A DNA stretch of 62,393 nt from a bacterium (GCA_017960565.1 JAGCYY010000004.1:1-62393), one strand, 5' to 3'; numbered from the stretch's first letter, positions 46,087 to 56,376 are shown. Notes: generated by a model from the letters alone, not told the origin. Translations and numbers: made by a program.

Positions 46087-48075
46087 ATGGATACAATAAA
46101 AAGAATTGAAGAATTAAAATCTTTAATAAATAAAGCAAATTATGAATATTATACCCTCGATAATCCAACTATATCAGATTATGAATATGATATGGCTATG
46201 GCGGAATTAATAAAGCTAGAAAATGAATATCCATCACTTAAAACCGCTGATTCTCCTACAAACAGAATCGGTGGTGAAGTATTAGATAAATTTAAAAAAG
46301 TAACTCATACTAAAGAGATGAAGTCACTTGCTGACCTTTTTAGTTATGAAGAAATCATATCTTATATTGATACTATCGCTAAGACAACTAATTCTATCGA
46401 TTATTCAATGGAACTTAAAATCGATGGACTTGCAGTATCTTTAATCTATAAAGATGGTTTTTTAATAGAAGCATCTACACGTGGCGATGGAATAGTAGGC
46501 GAAGATATCACCAACAATGCTAAAACTATTTCATCAATACCTCTTTCTTTAAGTGAAAAGATAGATATTGAAGTTAGGGGTGAAATATATCTTTCAAAAT
46601 CTAGATTTGAAAAAATAAATAAAGAACGTGAACTTGCACACGAAGAACTTTTTAAAAATGAAAGAAACTGTGCGGCAGGTACTATGCGTCAATTAGATCC
46701 TGAAATTGTAAGAAAAAGAGGTCTAGATACCTTCATTTATTATATTGTTGATCCGGAAAAATATGACTTAAAAACACAGTCAGATGCTTTAAGATATCTT
46801 AAAAAACTTGGTTTTAATGTCAATTCAGAATCAAGAAGCGTTCATTCCAAAGAAGAGTTATTAGAATATATTTCTGATATTGATGAAAAGAGATTTGATT
46901 ATAATTATCCAATAGATGGTGTTGTTTTAAAATATGAATATTTTGATATGTATTCAAGAATTGGAGAAACAGTAAAAAATCCCAAATGGGCTATTGCCTA
47001 TAAATTTGCCCCACTAGAAGTTAAAACAAAGATCGAATCAATCGAATTTCAAGTGGGTAGAAGTGGCGTTATTACACCAGTTGCGATTTTATCTCCTGTC
47101 CTAATAAGTGGTTCGCTTGTTTCAAGAGCTACACTTAATAACGAAGACTATATTCTCGATAAAGATATAAGAGTAGGAGACTATGTCTTTGTTAGAAAAG
47201 CTGCTGAAATAATCCCTGAAGTTGTATCGGTAATAAAAGAAGAAAGAAGCAAATATTTAAAGCCATTTTCAATGATTGAAAGATGTCCTAAATGTGGTGA
47301 ACCTCTCTTAAGAAAAATTACTGAAGCTGATTATTACTGTTTAAATAAAGATTGTCCTGCAAGAGTCATTGAAAGTATCATTCATTTCGCAAGCAGAGAC
47401 TGTTATGACATCACTGGACTCGGCGATAAAATTTCTGAATTTTTATATAATGAAGGATTTGTCTATAGAATAAGTGATATTTTCAATTTAAAAGAATATG
47501 CTCAAACACTTCTAACTAAAGAAGGTTTTAAAGAAAGAAAAGTCTTCTCTCTTTTAGATGCTATAGAGAAATCTAAAGAAAACAATCTTGATAGATTAAT
47601 ATTTGGGCTTGGAATTAGAAATGTCGGCAAAAAAGTCGCAAGAATTCTCTGTGAAAAATATCCATCGATGGATGCTTTAATAAGTGCAGATGAAGAAGAT
47701 ATTTCTAGGATACCAGATATTGGTCCAATCATCGCAAAATCAGTAAAAGACTATTTTAATGATGAAAGAAACATAGAAATGATTGACATACTTAAAGAAA
47801 ATGGCTTAAATATGATTTATACTTCTTCTAAAAAAGAAGAAGAAACTATCTTCACAGGTAAAACTGTGGTCTTAACTGGAAGCTTAACTAGTTTTACACG
47901 TGAAGAAGCATCACAAATTATTGAAAATATGGGTGGTAAGACATCATCTTCAGTATCAAAAAAGACTGATTATGTTTTAAAAGGAGATCAAGCTGGAAGT
48001 AAACTTACGAAAGCTGAAAATCTAGGTATTAGAATTATCACTGAGGATGAATTTAAAGAGATGATTGAGAGTTAA
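46087..48075 (+). CDS. ligA: NAD-dependent DNA ligase
   Basis: A 662-residue ligase. The adenylated Lys111 is in ELKIDGLAVSL; the four-Cys zinc finger (CPKCGEPLL and later CLNKDCP), HhH repeats and a BRCT domain (about 585-662) follow in the standard order. It seals nicks in replication and repair. An AGGAGG site lies in the 18-base gap after pcrA. Confidence 0.97.
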   Translation: MDTIKRIEELKSLINKANYEYYTLDNPTISDYEYDMAMAELIKLENEYPSLKTADSPTNRIGGEVLDKFKKVTHTKEMKSLADLFSYEEIISYIDTIAKTTNSIDYSMELKIDGLAVSLIYKDGFLIEASTRGDGIVGEDITNNAKTISSIPLSLSEKIDIEVRGEIYLSKSRFEKINKERELAHEELFKNERNCAAGTMRQLDPEIVRKRGLDTFIYYIVDPEKYDLKTQSDALRYLKKLGFNVNSESRSVHSKEELLEYISDIDEKRFDYNYPIDGVVLKYEYFDMYSRIGETVKNPKWAIAYKFAPLEVKTKIESIEFQVGRSGVITPVAILSPVLISGSLVSRATLNNEDYILDKDIRVGDYVFVRKAAEIIPEVVSVIKEERSKYLKPFSMIERCPKCGEPLLRKITEADYYCLNKDCPARVIESIIHFASRDCYDITGLGDKISEFLYNEGFVYRISDIFNLKEYAQTLLTKEGFKERKVFSLLDAIEKSKENNLDRLIFGLGIRNVGKKVARILCEKYPSMDALISADEEDISRIPDIGPIIAKSVKDYFNDERNIEMIDILKENGLNMIYTSSKKEEETIFTGKTVVLTGSLTSFTREEASQIIENMGGKTSSSVSKKTDYVLKGDQAGSKLTKAENLGIRIITEDEFKEMIES

Positions 48076-48077
48076 AT

Positions 48078-50897
48078 ATGGATTTTATTACAGTTAAAGG
48101 TGCAAGAGAAAACAATCTTAAAAATGTTGATTGTAAATTCCCTAAAGATAAATTAATAGTTCTTACAGGCGTTTCTGGTTCTGGAAAAACCTCTTTTGCC
48201 TTTGATACTATCTATAGAGAAGGTCAAAGAAGATATCTAGATTCTCTCTCATCATATGCAAGACAATTTATAGGCGATATGGGCAAACCTGACTGCGATA
48301 GTGTAGAAGGGCTATCTCCATCTATATCAATAGATCAAAAGAGTGGTTCTAAAAATCCTCGCTCAACAGTCGGCACAGTCACAGAAATAGCTGATTATTT
48401 AAGACTATTATTCGCAAGAATTGGTAAACCATTTTGTCCAAACCATAAAATCCCGATCGTTCCTTTATCTATCGATGAAATAATTGAAAAAACCTTAAAG
48501 TACGAAGGCAAAAAGGCGATGATTCTCTCTCCTATTGTAAGAGGAGAAAAAGGAACTCACGAAAATACACTAGAACACCTAAGACATGAGGGCTATTCAA
48601 GAGTATTTGTCGATGGAGTTCAACAGTCGCTTGATGACTCTATCACTCTTAAAAAGACTGTTAAGCACACAATAGAAGTCGTTGTAGATAGACTTGTGAT
48701 CGATATGGAAGATAGAAATAGATTAGTAGATTCTTATGAACTAGCATTAAATCTTTCTGATGGTCTTGTGATATTGAAATTAGATGATGAAGATGTAACT
48801 TTTTCAACTAAACATTCATGCCCTATTTGTGGCTTCACAATTCCTGATTTAGATCCAAAACTATTCTCTTTCAATTCCCCAGTAGGTGCATGCCCTGAAT
48901 GTGGAGGAATAGGATTTAAACGTCATATTGATCCAGATCTCTTGATTCCTGAACAGAATCTTTCTGTCAAAGATGGTGCTTTAAGAAAATGGGCAAAAGA
49001 AGATACAATGTCTATGATATCTCTTCTTTCATTTATGGAAGCCAACAACATTCCAAATGATATACCATTTAGTGAATACTCTAAGGAGCAAAGAGACTTA
49101 ATCTTATATGGTTCAAAGAATCCATATAGTTACACATATAAATCAAAATCTACTGCATCTGTATATAAGATTGCATCATCAACTTTCGAAGGAGTTGTAG
49201 GAAACTTAGAAAGAAGATATATCGAGACAGAATCAAGATTTATTCGCGAATGGCTCGAACAATATATGATAGATGATATCTGTCCTAAATGTCATGGCAA
49301 AAGATTAAATGATGCTAGTTTATCTGTCTTGATTGATGGCTATAATATTGATGATTTATCGCAGATGTCTGTCGATAATCTTAAAGAGACAATAAAATCT
49401 CTAAAGCTAACAGAAAGGGATAAAAAAATCGCAAGAATGGTCTTAAATGAAATCATTGTTCGCTTAGAATTCTTATCTAATGTTGGCCTTGGATATCTAA
49501 CACTTATGAGAGCTAGTAGAACATTGTCAGGTGGTGAAGCACAACGTATAAGGCTCGCAACACAAATAGGTTCTAAACTTACTGGTATAGTCTATGTTCT
49601 CGATGAACCATCGATAGGTCTTCATCAAAAAGACAATCAAAAGCTGATAGGTGCATTAAAAGAAATGCGTGATTTAGGAAACACATTGCTTGTTGTTGAA
49701 CACGATATTGAGACAATCAAAAACGCTGATTATATTTTAGATTTTGGGCCAAATGCTGGTGTTCATGGTGGTGAAATAGTCTTTAGTGGCACCTTAGATG
49801 ATATGATAAAAACATCTAACACTCTAACCGCAAAATATTTAAGAGGTGATTTAAAAATTGATGCTAGATTAAACCCTCTTGCACCAAATAGAGGCTTTAT
49901 AGAACTAAAAGGCGCAAGATGTCATAATCTTAAAAACATCGATGTTAAATTTCCAATTGGTCTTGTGACATATGTGACTGGTGTATCCGGTTCTGGAAAG
50001 AGTTCACTTGTCAACGATTGTCTTGCGAAAGGTATCGCAAGACTCGTCACAAAAAGAAAAGTAGTTCCTGGTGAATTTGATACTTTAACTCCAAATACCA
50101 TTGAAAAACTTGTCATCGTTGACCAAACACCAATCGGTAGAACTCCTAGATCAAATCCTGCTACATATATCGGTGTATTTGATGAAATAAGAGCCTTATT
50201 TAGTGAAACCTTAGAAGCTAAATCAAGAGGATATGATAAATCACGATTTAGTTTCAATGTATATGGTGGAAGATGTGAAGCATGTTCTGGAGACGGTGTA
50301 ACTAGAATTGAAATGAACTTTCTTCCAGATGTCTATGTTGAATGTCCTGTCTGTCATGGTAAAAAATATAACCAAGACACTCTTGAAATTAAATTTAAAG
50401 GCAAATCAATCGCAGATGTTTTAGATTTAACTGTTGATGAAGCTCTTGATTTCTTCAAAAATCAGCCTAAAATATATAGACAATTAAAGACAATGAGTGA
50501 AGTAGGTCTTGGTTATGTTAAACTCGGTCAAAATTCTGTAACACTTTCTGGTGGTGAAGCACAACGTATTAAACTCGCATACGAACTAAATCGTCAGATT
50601 TCACCAAATTCTTTATATATTCTCGATGAACCTTCGACTGGCCTTCATCAAGATGATGTTAAAAAATTATTAGATTGTTTCGAAAAGATGCGTGAAGCAG
50701 GCGCTACTATTGTCATCATCGAACATAATCTCGATATGATTAAAACTGCTGATTATATAATCGACCTTGGTCCTACTGGCGGTGATGAAGGTGGTTATAT
50801 TATCGCAACTGGAACACCAAATGAGTTAAAAGAAAATAAAAATTCTGATACAGGCAAGTTTTTAAAAGACATGCTTGACTTTGGTATCAATTATTAA
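48078..50897 (+). CDS. uvrA: Excinuclease ABC subunit A
   Basis: A 939-residue ABC-type damage sensor. Walker A motifs GVSGSGKT at 31-38 and GVSGSGKS near 634; two ABC signatures LSGGEAQRI; zinc modules in CPICG...CPECGG and CEACSGDG...CPVCHG. Length is typical. It starts two bases after ligA. UvrB is not in the window. Confidence 0.97.
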   Translation: MDFITVKGARENNLKNVDCKFPKDKLIVLTGVSGSGKTSFAFDTIYREGQRRYLDSLSSYARQFIGDMGKPDCDSVEGLSPSISIDQKSGSKNPRSTVGTVTEIADYLRLLFARIGKPFCPNHKIPIVPLSIDEIIEKTLKYEGKKAMILSPIVRGEKGTHENTLEHLRHEGYSRVFVDGVQQSLDDSITLKKTVKHTIEVVVDRLVIDMEDRNRLVDSYELALNLSDGLVILKLDDEDVTFSTKHSCPICGFTIPDLDPKLFSFNSPVGACPECGGIGFKRHIDPDLLIPEQNLSVKDGALRKWAKEDTMSMISLLSFMEANNIPNDIPFSEYSKEQRDLILYGSKNPYSYTYKSKSTASVYKIASSTFEGVVGNLERRYIETESRFIREWLEQYMIDDICPKCHGKRLNDASLSVLIDGYNIDDLSQMSVDNLKETIKSLKLTERDKKIARMVLNEIIVRLEFLSNVGLGYLTLMRASRTLSGGEAQRIRLATQIGSKLTGIVYVLDEPSIGLHQKDNQKLIGALKEMRDLGNTLLVVEHDIETIKNADYILDFGPNAGVHGGEIVFSGTLDDMIKTSNTLTAKYLRGDLKIDARLNPLAPNRGFIELKGARCHNLKNIDVKFPIGLVTYVTGVSGSGKSSLVNDCLAKGIARLVTKRKVVPGEFDTLTPNTIEKLVIVDQTPIGRTPRSNPATYIGVFDEIRALFSETLEAKSRGYDKSRFSFNVYGGRCEACSGDGVTRIEMNFLPDVYVECPVCHGKKYNQDTLEIKFKGKSIADVLDLTVDEALDFFKNQPKIYRQLKTMSEVGLGYVKLGQNSVTLSGGEAQRIKLAYELNRQISPNSLYILDEPSTGLHQDDVKKLLDCFEKMREAGATIVIIEHNLDMIKTADYIIDLGPTGGDEGGYIIATGTPNELKENKNSDTGKFLKDMLDFGINY

Positions 50898-50915
50898 TAA
50901 AGGAGGAAAAGAGTA

Positions 50916-52025
50916 ATGTCGTTATTCCTTGCGAATGCGTGGGACATTGATAGAACGAATGGTTTTGTCAATTGGTTCTATAGTTCTGAATTTGTCTTTG
51001 GCATTGCCAAATATGCAGTATGTATTTTAATAGGCATCATCTTAGCTTATTTCATCTGCACCAAAGAAGGCAAAAAACTAGGCATTGATCCTGACGATGT
51101 TTTAATATGCGTAACATTTGTCGTGCCTCTATCAATTCTTGGCGCAAGAATTTGGTATCTATTTGGTGATGGAATACCTACTTTTAAAGATTATAATTCT
51201 TCATATGGTTTCTTTACTGCAGTCCTCTACACAATCCTATATACTTTTGGTTATGATCCAGTATCTCATTATTTTGGAGGTCTTGCTGGTCTTGCGATTC
51301 ATGGTGGAGTATTGGTTGCGGCTATTATGTCTATAATTTGTTCAAGATGGAAAAAATGGAAAATATCTATCGTTGGTGACATGGTTGCGCCTGGATTATT
51401 GATCGGCCAAATATGTGGTAGATGGGGTAACTTTTTCAACCAAGAAGCCCATGGTATTGTGATTGGTGGTTGGGAATTAAATGAATCTACTGGTGAACTT
51501 ATTCCAAATCTCACAGTAGAAGAACAATACCTAACAATGACACAAAAATTCCATATTCCAAAATTTATCTCTAATTTTATGTATATGAATGAAGGTGGTA
51601 GATCATATTATTATGGAATTGTCGATGGTGTTCAATCATATGGAAGACTTGAAGGATCAAACTTTTTCCATCCAACATTCCTTTATGAATCTTTATTAAA
51701 TCTGCTTGGTTTAATTATCTATTTCGTTCTTAGAAGATTTAAAAAGACAAGAAGTGGTTTCTTCGCTGGATTCTATCTAATTTGGTATGGCATTGTGAGA
51801 TTCTTTATTGAAATCATCAGAACCGACTCATTATATCTTCCTGGTACAACACTCAAATCAGCTCAAGTCACATCTATTGTGATGATTCTAATAGGCATAT
51901 TGATTCTTGTATATATTTATTTCATCAAAAAGACTGATTATTATACTGAAATCATTGAAAGAGTTAAACGTGAAAATGAAATTTCAATGAACAAAGATGA
52001 TACTCAAGTGATTGATGTAAAGTAG
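50916..52025 (+). CDS. lgt: Prolipoprotein diacylglyceryl transferase, enlarged
   Basis: A 369-residue membrane enzyme that adds diacylglycerol to the lipobox Cys of lipoproteins such as the two in this window. The Lgt signature GRWGNFFNQEAHG, the HGG in LAIHGGVLVA and HPTFLYES are present. Usual length is 270-290; the excess is mainly an extra loop of about 45 residues between the signature and HPTFLYES, plus a longer N-terminal part and a C-terminal tail. hprK, often found between uvrA and lgt, is absent. AAAGGAGG ribosome site. Confidence 0.93.
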   Translation: MSLFLANAWDIDRTNGFVNWFYSSEFVFGIAKYAVCILIGIILAYFICTKEGKKLGIDPDDVLICVTFVVPLSILGARIWYLFGDGIPTFKDYNSSYGFFTAVLYTILYTFGYDPVSHYFGGLAGLAIHGGVLVAAIMSIICSRWKKWKISIVGDMVAPGLLIGQICGRWGNFFNQEAHGIVIGGWELNESTGELIPNLTVEEQYLTMTQKFHIPKFISNFMYMNEGGRSYYYGIVDGVQSYGRLEGSNFFHPTFLYESLLNLLGLIIYFVLRRFKKTRSGFFAGFYLIWYGIVRFFIEIIRTDSLYLPGTTLKSAQVTSIVMILIGILILVYIYFIKKTDYYTEIIERVKRENEISMNKDDTQVIDVK

Positions 52026-52031
52026 GTCACT

Positions 52032-52979
52032 ATGTCTACATTTTCGATGTCACTTAAGGATGAACTTGTATCCTTAAATCAAGATGATAATGAACTTAAA
52101 ATCATGCTTAAAGGGATGCTTCAAGTAAATGCATCTATCAACTTTTCATCAAATGGACTTTATATTGATTTTAAGAGTAAAAACGAATCAGTTGCCTTAA
52201 AAGTTTTTGATCTAATTAAAAAATTCTATTCTTTAGACGCAACTTTTATGAAAACAAAAGAAACAAGGTTAAAAAAAGAAGATATCTTCTATACACGCCT
52301 TGAGCAAAATGCTTATTATGTTTTAGATGATTTAAATGTGATAAGAGCGAAAGAAGATACGAGTTATAATCTCAAAAAAGAACTTACAACTGATAATGAA
52401 AGATTAGCATATATCCGTGGGGCATTTCTTGCCTGTGGTTCAATAAACGATCCTTCAAGCAACACTTATCATTTAGAGATACAAACATTTTCATCAAATG
52501 TTGCATATAATCTAAGAGATCTTATGAATGTTTATTTATTGAACGCTAAAATATCTAAAAATAGAAGAGGATATATTGTATATCTAAAAAGTTCTGAAAA
52601 AATAGGCGATTTTATAAGGATTCTTGGTGCAACCGAAGGTTTATTCAAATTTGAAGATTTTCGAATTGAAAAAGATATTTCAAACTCTATAAATCGAGTA
52701 ATGAATTGTGAAATTGCGAATGAAAAGAAGACACAAGAAGCCGCTAAAAAACAATTAGAAGAAATTGAAGTTGTTTCAAAATATTATGGTGATAGATTAA
52801 AACAATCTTTAAAAGAAGTATGTATCTTAAGAAAAAACCATAAAGAAGAAAGCTTGAATGAATTATCTAATTTTTCGTTTGATGAAATCGGTAAATCTCT
52901 TTCAAAATCAGCTCTAAATCATCGTTTTAGAGAAATACATAATCTCTATTTAGAAATCATAGAAAAAAGGAGTAAATAA
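52032..52979 (+). CDS. whiA: DNA-binding protein WhiA
   Basis: A 315-residue protein with a homing-endonuclease-like N-terminal part (YIRGAFLACGSINDPS is the LAGLIDADG-derived block) and a C-terminal helix-turn-helix. In Gram-positives it acts in cell division and chromosome segregation, and in sporulation of actinomycetes. Length is normal. In many Bacillota it follows yvcJ-yvcK; here it follows lgt directly. Confidence 0.94.
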   Translation: MSTFSMSLKDELVSLNQDDNELKIMLKGMLQVNASINFSSNGLYIDFKSKNESVALKVFDLIKKFYSLDATFMKTKETRLKKEDIFYTRLEQNAYYVLDDLNVIRAKEDTSYNLKKELTTDNERLAYIRGAFLACGSINDPSSNTYHLEIQTFSSNVAYNLRDLMNVYLLNAKISKNRRGYIVYLKSSEKIGDFIRILGATEGLFKFEDFRIEKDISNSINRVMNCEIANEKKTQEAAKKQLEEIEVVSKYYGDRLKQSLKEVCILRKNHKEESLNELSNFSFDEIGKSLSKSALNHRFREIHNLYLEIIEKRSK

Positions 52980-52983
52980 TTTT

Positions 52984-53355
52984 ATGACTAAAAAAGATAA
53001 AACTAAAATTATCATAACCTCAATTCTATTAGCTATTATGGTTGTGGTAGCTCTTGTCTCTCTCATCACTTCAATTGCTTTGTTTGATGTTACAAGTAAA
53101 GAAATTGAGGAAGCAGAAGAAGCAATAGGTTTAATATTTGTGATAATAGTTCTCCTAGCACCACTAATCATTTGTGCTGCTGGACAATTTGTACCTGGAA
53201 TAATAAATATTATTTTATTCATCAATCTTAAAAAACATACTGAAGTTCCTAAAATTAAAACTTATGCCTTAATTGGTGAAATTTCATCAATAGTATTAAC
53301 TTTATTTCCAATTATTCTCTCAATTATCACAATTTTACTGCTTCAAACACAATAA
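52984..53355 (+). CDS. Small membrane protein of unknown function
   Basis: A 123-residue protein with three hydrophobic segments (about 9-33, 46-78 and 93-120), joined by a strongly acidic loop (TSKEIEEAEEAIG) and a basic one (KKHTEVPKIK). I do not recognise a family. An AAGGAG site inside the end of whiA and a 4-base gap suggest it is translated with whiA. Confidence 0.75.
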   Translation: MTKKDKTKIIITSILLAIMVVVALVSLITSIALFDVTSKEIEEAEEAIGLIFVIIVLLAPLIICAAGQFVPGIINIILFINLKKHTEVPKIKTYALIGEISSIVLTLFPIILSIITILLLQTQ

Positions 53356-53440
53356 ATTTACAATTTATTACTATCTAAAATAATTATTCTTGAAAAAAAG
53401 CACTAATTACTTTAGAATATATAAAGACGAGGTAATATAT

Positions 53441-54049
53441 ATGGCAAAATACGCACAAGGATATGAGAGAAAAAAATCCGATACAAGAAATCTAATCTTT
53501 TTAGCAGCTGCAATAGTACTTACAATCGCTGTAGCTATCGCAATAGTTGCAATAGTAAATAATGTAAGGGATTATAGTACTCATAATCTAACAGTTGCTC
53601 CTTATACAGAATACGAAATTCCAACAAGCTCATACTCTGCATCAGGCCTTAGAAATGTCGCAAGGTCTGAAAAATCAGATTACAATTATTTTATTTATGT
53701 TTATTCAGCAAACAATGATAATTCCAATTCTAAAGTTATGGAATATATCGACAAATATATTGCATCTAAGGATGAAACTGATAATTCTAAGAAACTTACA
53801 ACTCCAATGTATATCTTAGATTACGACAAATTTGATAATGCTGAACAAGATTCTGAATCTGATGAAGCTAAATACAAAGATGAACTTGCAGGTGCTTTTG
53901 GCCTCGAAGTTATCCCTGGATATCTCATTTTCATGAAAAATGGTGAAGTTACTTCAACACAAAATCAAATTGTCACAAAAGATGTAAATTCTGTAATCCA
54001 AAAATTAATCGATGGTGGAGCACAAGAAATCTTTGATTTCACAAAATAA
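53441..54049 (+). CDS. Membrane-anchored thioredoxin-like protein without cysteines
   Basis: A 202-residue protein with one N-terminal span (about 17-41) and an outer domain with thioredoxin-like order: a YFIYVYSANNDN strand where CxxC would sit, a PMYILDYD strand, and GLEVIPGYLIFMKNGEV, which keeps the cis-Pro loop. No cysteine occurs anywhere, so it cannot do disulfide chemistry. It may be a structural or binding domain. A TTG 17 codons upstream is in frame, but GAGG before the chosen ATG and the basic-then-hydrophobic start support this one. Confidence 0.75.
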   Translation: MAKYAQGYERKKSDTRNLIFLAAAIVLTIAVAIAIVAIVNNVRDYSTHNLTVAPYTEYEIPTSSYSASGLRNVARSEKSDYNYFIYVYSANNDNSNSKVMEYIDKYIASKDETDNSKKLTTPMYILDYDKFDNAEQDSESDEAKYKDELAGAFGLEVIPGYLIFMKNGEVTSTQNQIVTKDVNSVIQKLIDGGAQEIFDFTK

Positions 54050-54057
54050 TTAATTGA

Positions 54058-54091
54058 ATATTAAAAAAACCCGACTGGGTTTTTTTAATAT
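54058..54091 (+). terminator. Terminator before tex
   Basis: A 15-bp near-perfect stem (ATATTAAAAAAACCC with GGGTTTTTTTAATAT) and 4-base loop. The stem itself supplies the T run. Confidence 0.92.
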
Positions 54092-54107
54092 TAATAAGAG
54101 GTAAAAA

Positions 54108-56294
54108 ATGGCAGATTATATCAACGAAGAATTAGTTAAAGAGGTCGCAAGTACCTTAAATATCAAACCTGAACAGGTAACTTCAGTTTTAAATCTACTT
54201 TCTGAAGGCGGAACTATTCCGTTTATTGCAAGATATAGAAAAGAAGTCACTGGTTCTCTTGATGAGGAACAGATACGAGCTATTTCTAAAGAATATGAAT
54301 ATTCTTTGGCCTTAAATAAAAGAAAAGAAGATATCATTAGACTCATCGATGAAAAAGGCATGCTGACAGATGAATTAAGAGAAGAAATAAATAATGCCAC
54401 TAAATTAATTACCTTAGAAGATATCTATAGGCCATTTAAAGAAAAGAAGAAAACAAAAGCGACAGAAGCGATCAAAAACGGTCTTGAACCACTCGCTAAA
54501 CTTATTTTATCTTTTCCAATGGATATTGATATTTTTGATGAAGCAAAAAAATATATCAACGAACAAGTACCAACCGAAGAAAAAGCAATCGAGGGTGCTA
54601 AATATATCATTGCAGAAATCATCAGCGACAACAAGGACTATAGAACTTATATTAGAGAAGATATTCTAAATTATGGTTTCATTTCATCTTCAAAGAAAAA
54701 GAATGCCGTCGATGAGAGAGAAACGTATAAAGATTATTATGAATATAGAGAAAAAATACTCTATCAAAAATCTTTTAGAGTTCTTGCCTTGAATCGTGCT
54801 GAAACAGAAAAGGTAATCACTGTATCAATTGAACCTGATAGAGAAAGACATATAAAATACCTTATAAGAAAAAATATCAAGAAACAAGATTCTCCTGTTT
54901 CATATCTAGTTGAAGAAGCAATCAATGATTCATATGATAGACTCATATTCCCATCAATTGAAAGAGAAGTTAGAAATATTCTAACAGAAAAAGCTGAAGA
55001 TAACGCCATCACTCTTTTCGGTGATAATCTTGAGCATCTCCTTCTTTCTGCCCCACTTAAAGGAATGAATGTTCTTGGTGTTGACCCATCATTTAGGACA
55101 GGGTGTAAGATTGCAGCACTCGATAAGACTGGAAAAGTCCTCGATAAAGATGTAATCTATCAAAATCAAAAATATCCAGATGAAAAAGTCCCTGAATCAA
55201 GAATTCAAGAAGCTGAATTAAAGATTAGAAACTTTGTAAAGAAATATAATATCGATATTATATCTATAGGTAATGGTACAGCATCAAGAGAAACAGAAAA
55301 ATTCATCGCTGACACAATTAGAAAATATGGCTTAACATGTAAATACATTATTACATCAGAAGCTGGTGCCTCTGTTTATTCAGCATCCAAAGTTGCTCAA
55401 GAAGAATTCCCAACATACCATGTTGAAGAAAGAAGCGCAGTTTCTATTGGAAGAAGAATACAAGACCCTCTTGCTGAACTTGTAAAAATTGATCCACAGT
55501 CTATCGGTGTAGGTCAATATCAACATGATGTTACTCAATCAAAACTTAGAGATACACTTGATTTCGTTGTAGAAAAAGCAGTAAACTCAATCGGTGTTAA
55601 TGTAAACACTGCCAGCAAGTCTCTTCTTCAATATGTAGCAGGTTTGAATAAATCTACTGCAGGTACTATTGTAGATTACCGTGAACAAAATGGTGAATTT
55701 AAAAATAGAAAAGAAATAAAGAAGGTTCCTAAAATTGGAGATAAAGCATTTGAACAATGCATTGGTTTTTTAAGAATTCCTGAATCAAACAACCCTCTTG
55801 ATAAAACATCAATTCACCCTGAATCTTATAAAATTGCAGAAGAAATATTAAATTATTTAGGATTTACATCTAAAGATTTAGGTTCTAAAGAATTAGTTCA
55901 AAAAATAGAAAAAACAAATAGAAATGACATTGTCACATCCCTTAGCATCAATCCAATTACGTTAGATGACATTTTAAAAGCTTTTGTGCAACCAACAAGA
56001 GACCCTCGTGATGAACTACCACAACCAATCTTAAAGAGTGATGTCCTTCATCTTGAAGACTTAAAACCAAACATGGAACTTGAAGGAACAGTAAGAAATA
56101 TCACAGATTTTGGAGCTTTTGTAGATTTAGGTGTTAAAGAAAGTGGCTTAATTCATATATCTCAAATGAGTGAAAAGAAAATAAACCATCCTAGTGATGT
56201 TTTAAAAGTAGGCCAAATAGTAAAAACATATGTCATTTCAGTTGATTTAGAAAGAAGACGTATTGCTTTATCTTTATTAAATCCTAATAGATAA
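54108..56294 (+). CDS. tex: RNA-binding transcription accessory protein Tex
   Basis: A 728-residue nucleic-acid-binding protein. Order of parts: N-terminal helical Tex domain (GGTIPFIARYRKEVTG), YqgF-like nuclease fold (VLGVDPSFRTGCK), HhH pair (NTASKSLLQYVAG) and a C-terminal S1 domain from about 655 (TVRNITDFGAFVDLG). It binds RNA and affects transcription and gene expression broadly. Length is normal. A GAGG site follows the preceding terminator. Confidence 0.96.
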   Translation: MADYINEELVKEVASTLNIKPEQVTSVLNLLSEGGTIPFIARYRKEVTGSLDEEQIRAISKEYEYSLALNKRKEDIIRLIDEKGMLTDELREEINNATKLITLEDIYRPFKEKKKTKATEAIKNGLEPLAKLILSFPMDIDIFDEAKKYINEQVPTEEKAIEGAKYIIAEIISDNKDYRTYIREDILNYGFISSSKKKNAVDERETYKDYYEYREKILYQKSFRVLALNRAETEKVITVSIEPDRERHIKYLIRKNIKKQDSPVSYLVEEAINDSYDRLIFPSIEREVRNILTEKAEDNAITLFGDNLEHLLLSAPLKGMNVLGVDPSFRTGCKIAALDKTGKVLDKDVIYQNQKYPDEKVPESRIQEAELKIRNFVKKYNIDIISIGNGTASRETEKFIADTIRKYGLTCKYIITSEAGASVYSASKVAQEEFPTYHVEERSAVSIGRRIQDPLAELVKIDPQSIGVGQYQHDVTQSKLRDTLDFVVEKAVNSIGVNVNTASKSLLQYVAGLNKSTAGTIVDYREQNGEFKNRKEIKKVPKIGDKAFEQCIGFLRIPESNNPLDKTSIHPESYKIAEEILNYLGFTSKDLGSKELVQKIEKTNRNDIVTSLSINPITLDDILKAFVQPTRDPRDELPQPILKSDVLHLEDLKPNMELEGTVRNITDFGAFVDLGVKESGLIHISQMSEKKINHPSDVLKVGQIVKTYVISVDLERRRIALSLLNPNR

Positions 56295-56325
56295 TTACAT
56301 TGGGAGATTATTTCTCCCAATGTAA
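56295..56325 (+). terminator. Hairpin after tex, terminator-like but without T run
   Basis: A perfect 13-bp stem (TTACATTGGGAGA with TCTCCCAATGTAA), 5-base loop. It is followed by A-rich sequence, not T, so it may need a factor or serve as an RNA 3' end guard. Confidence 0.6.
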
Positions 56326-56335
56326 AACAATATCC

Positions 56336-56364
56336 TTGCGTTTTTATTATTTATAGTATAAAAT
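56336..56364 (+). promoter_or_regulatory. Promoter of tRNA-Ser
   Basis: TTGCGT (56336-56341) and TAAAAT (56359-56364) with a 17-base spacer, 12 bases before the mature 5' end of the tRNA. Confidence 0.55.
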
Positions 56365-56376
56365 AGTTATGCGTTT

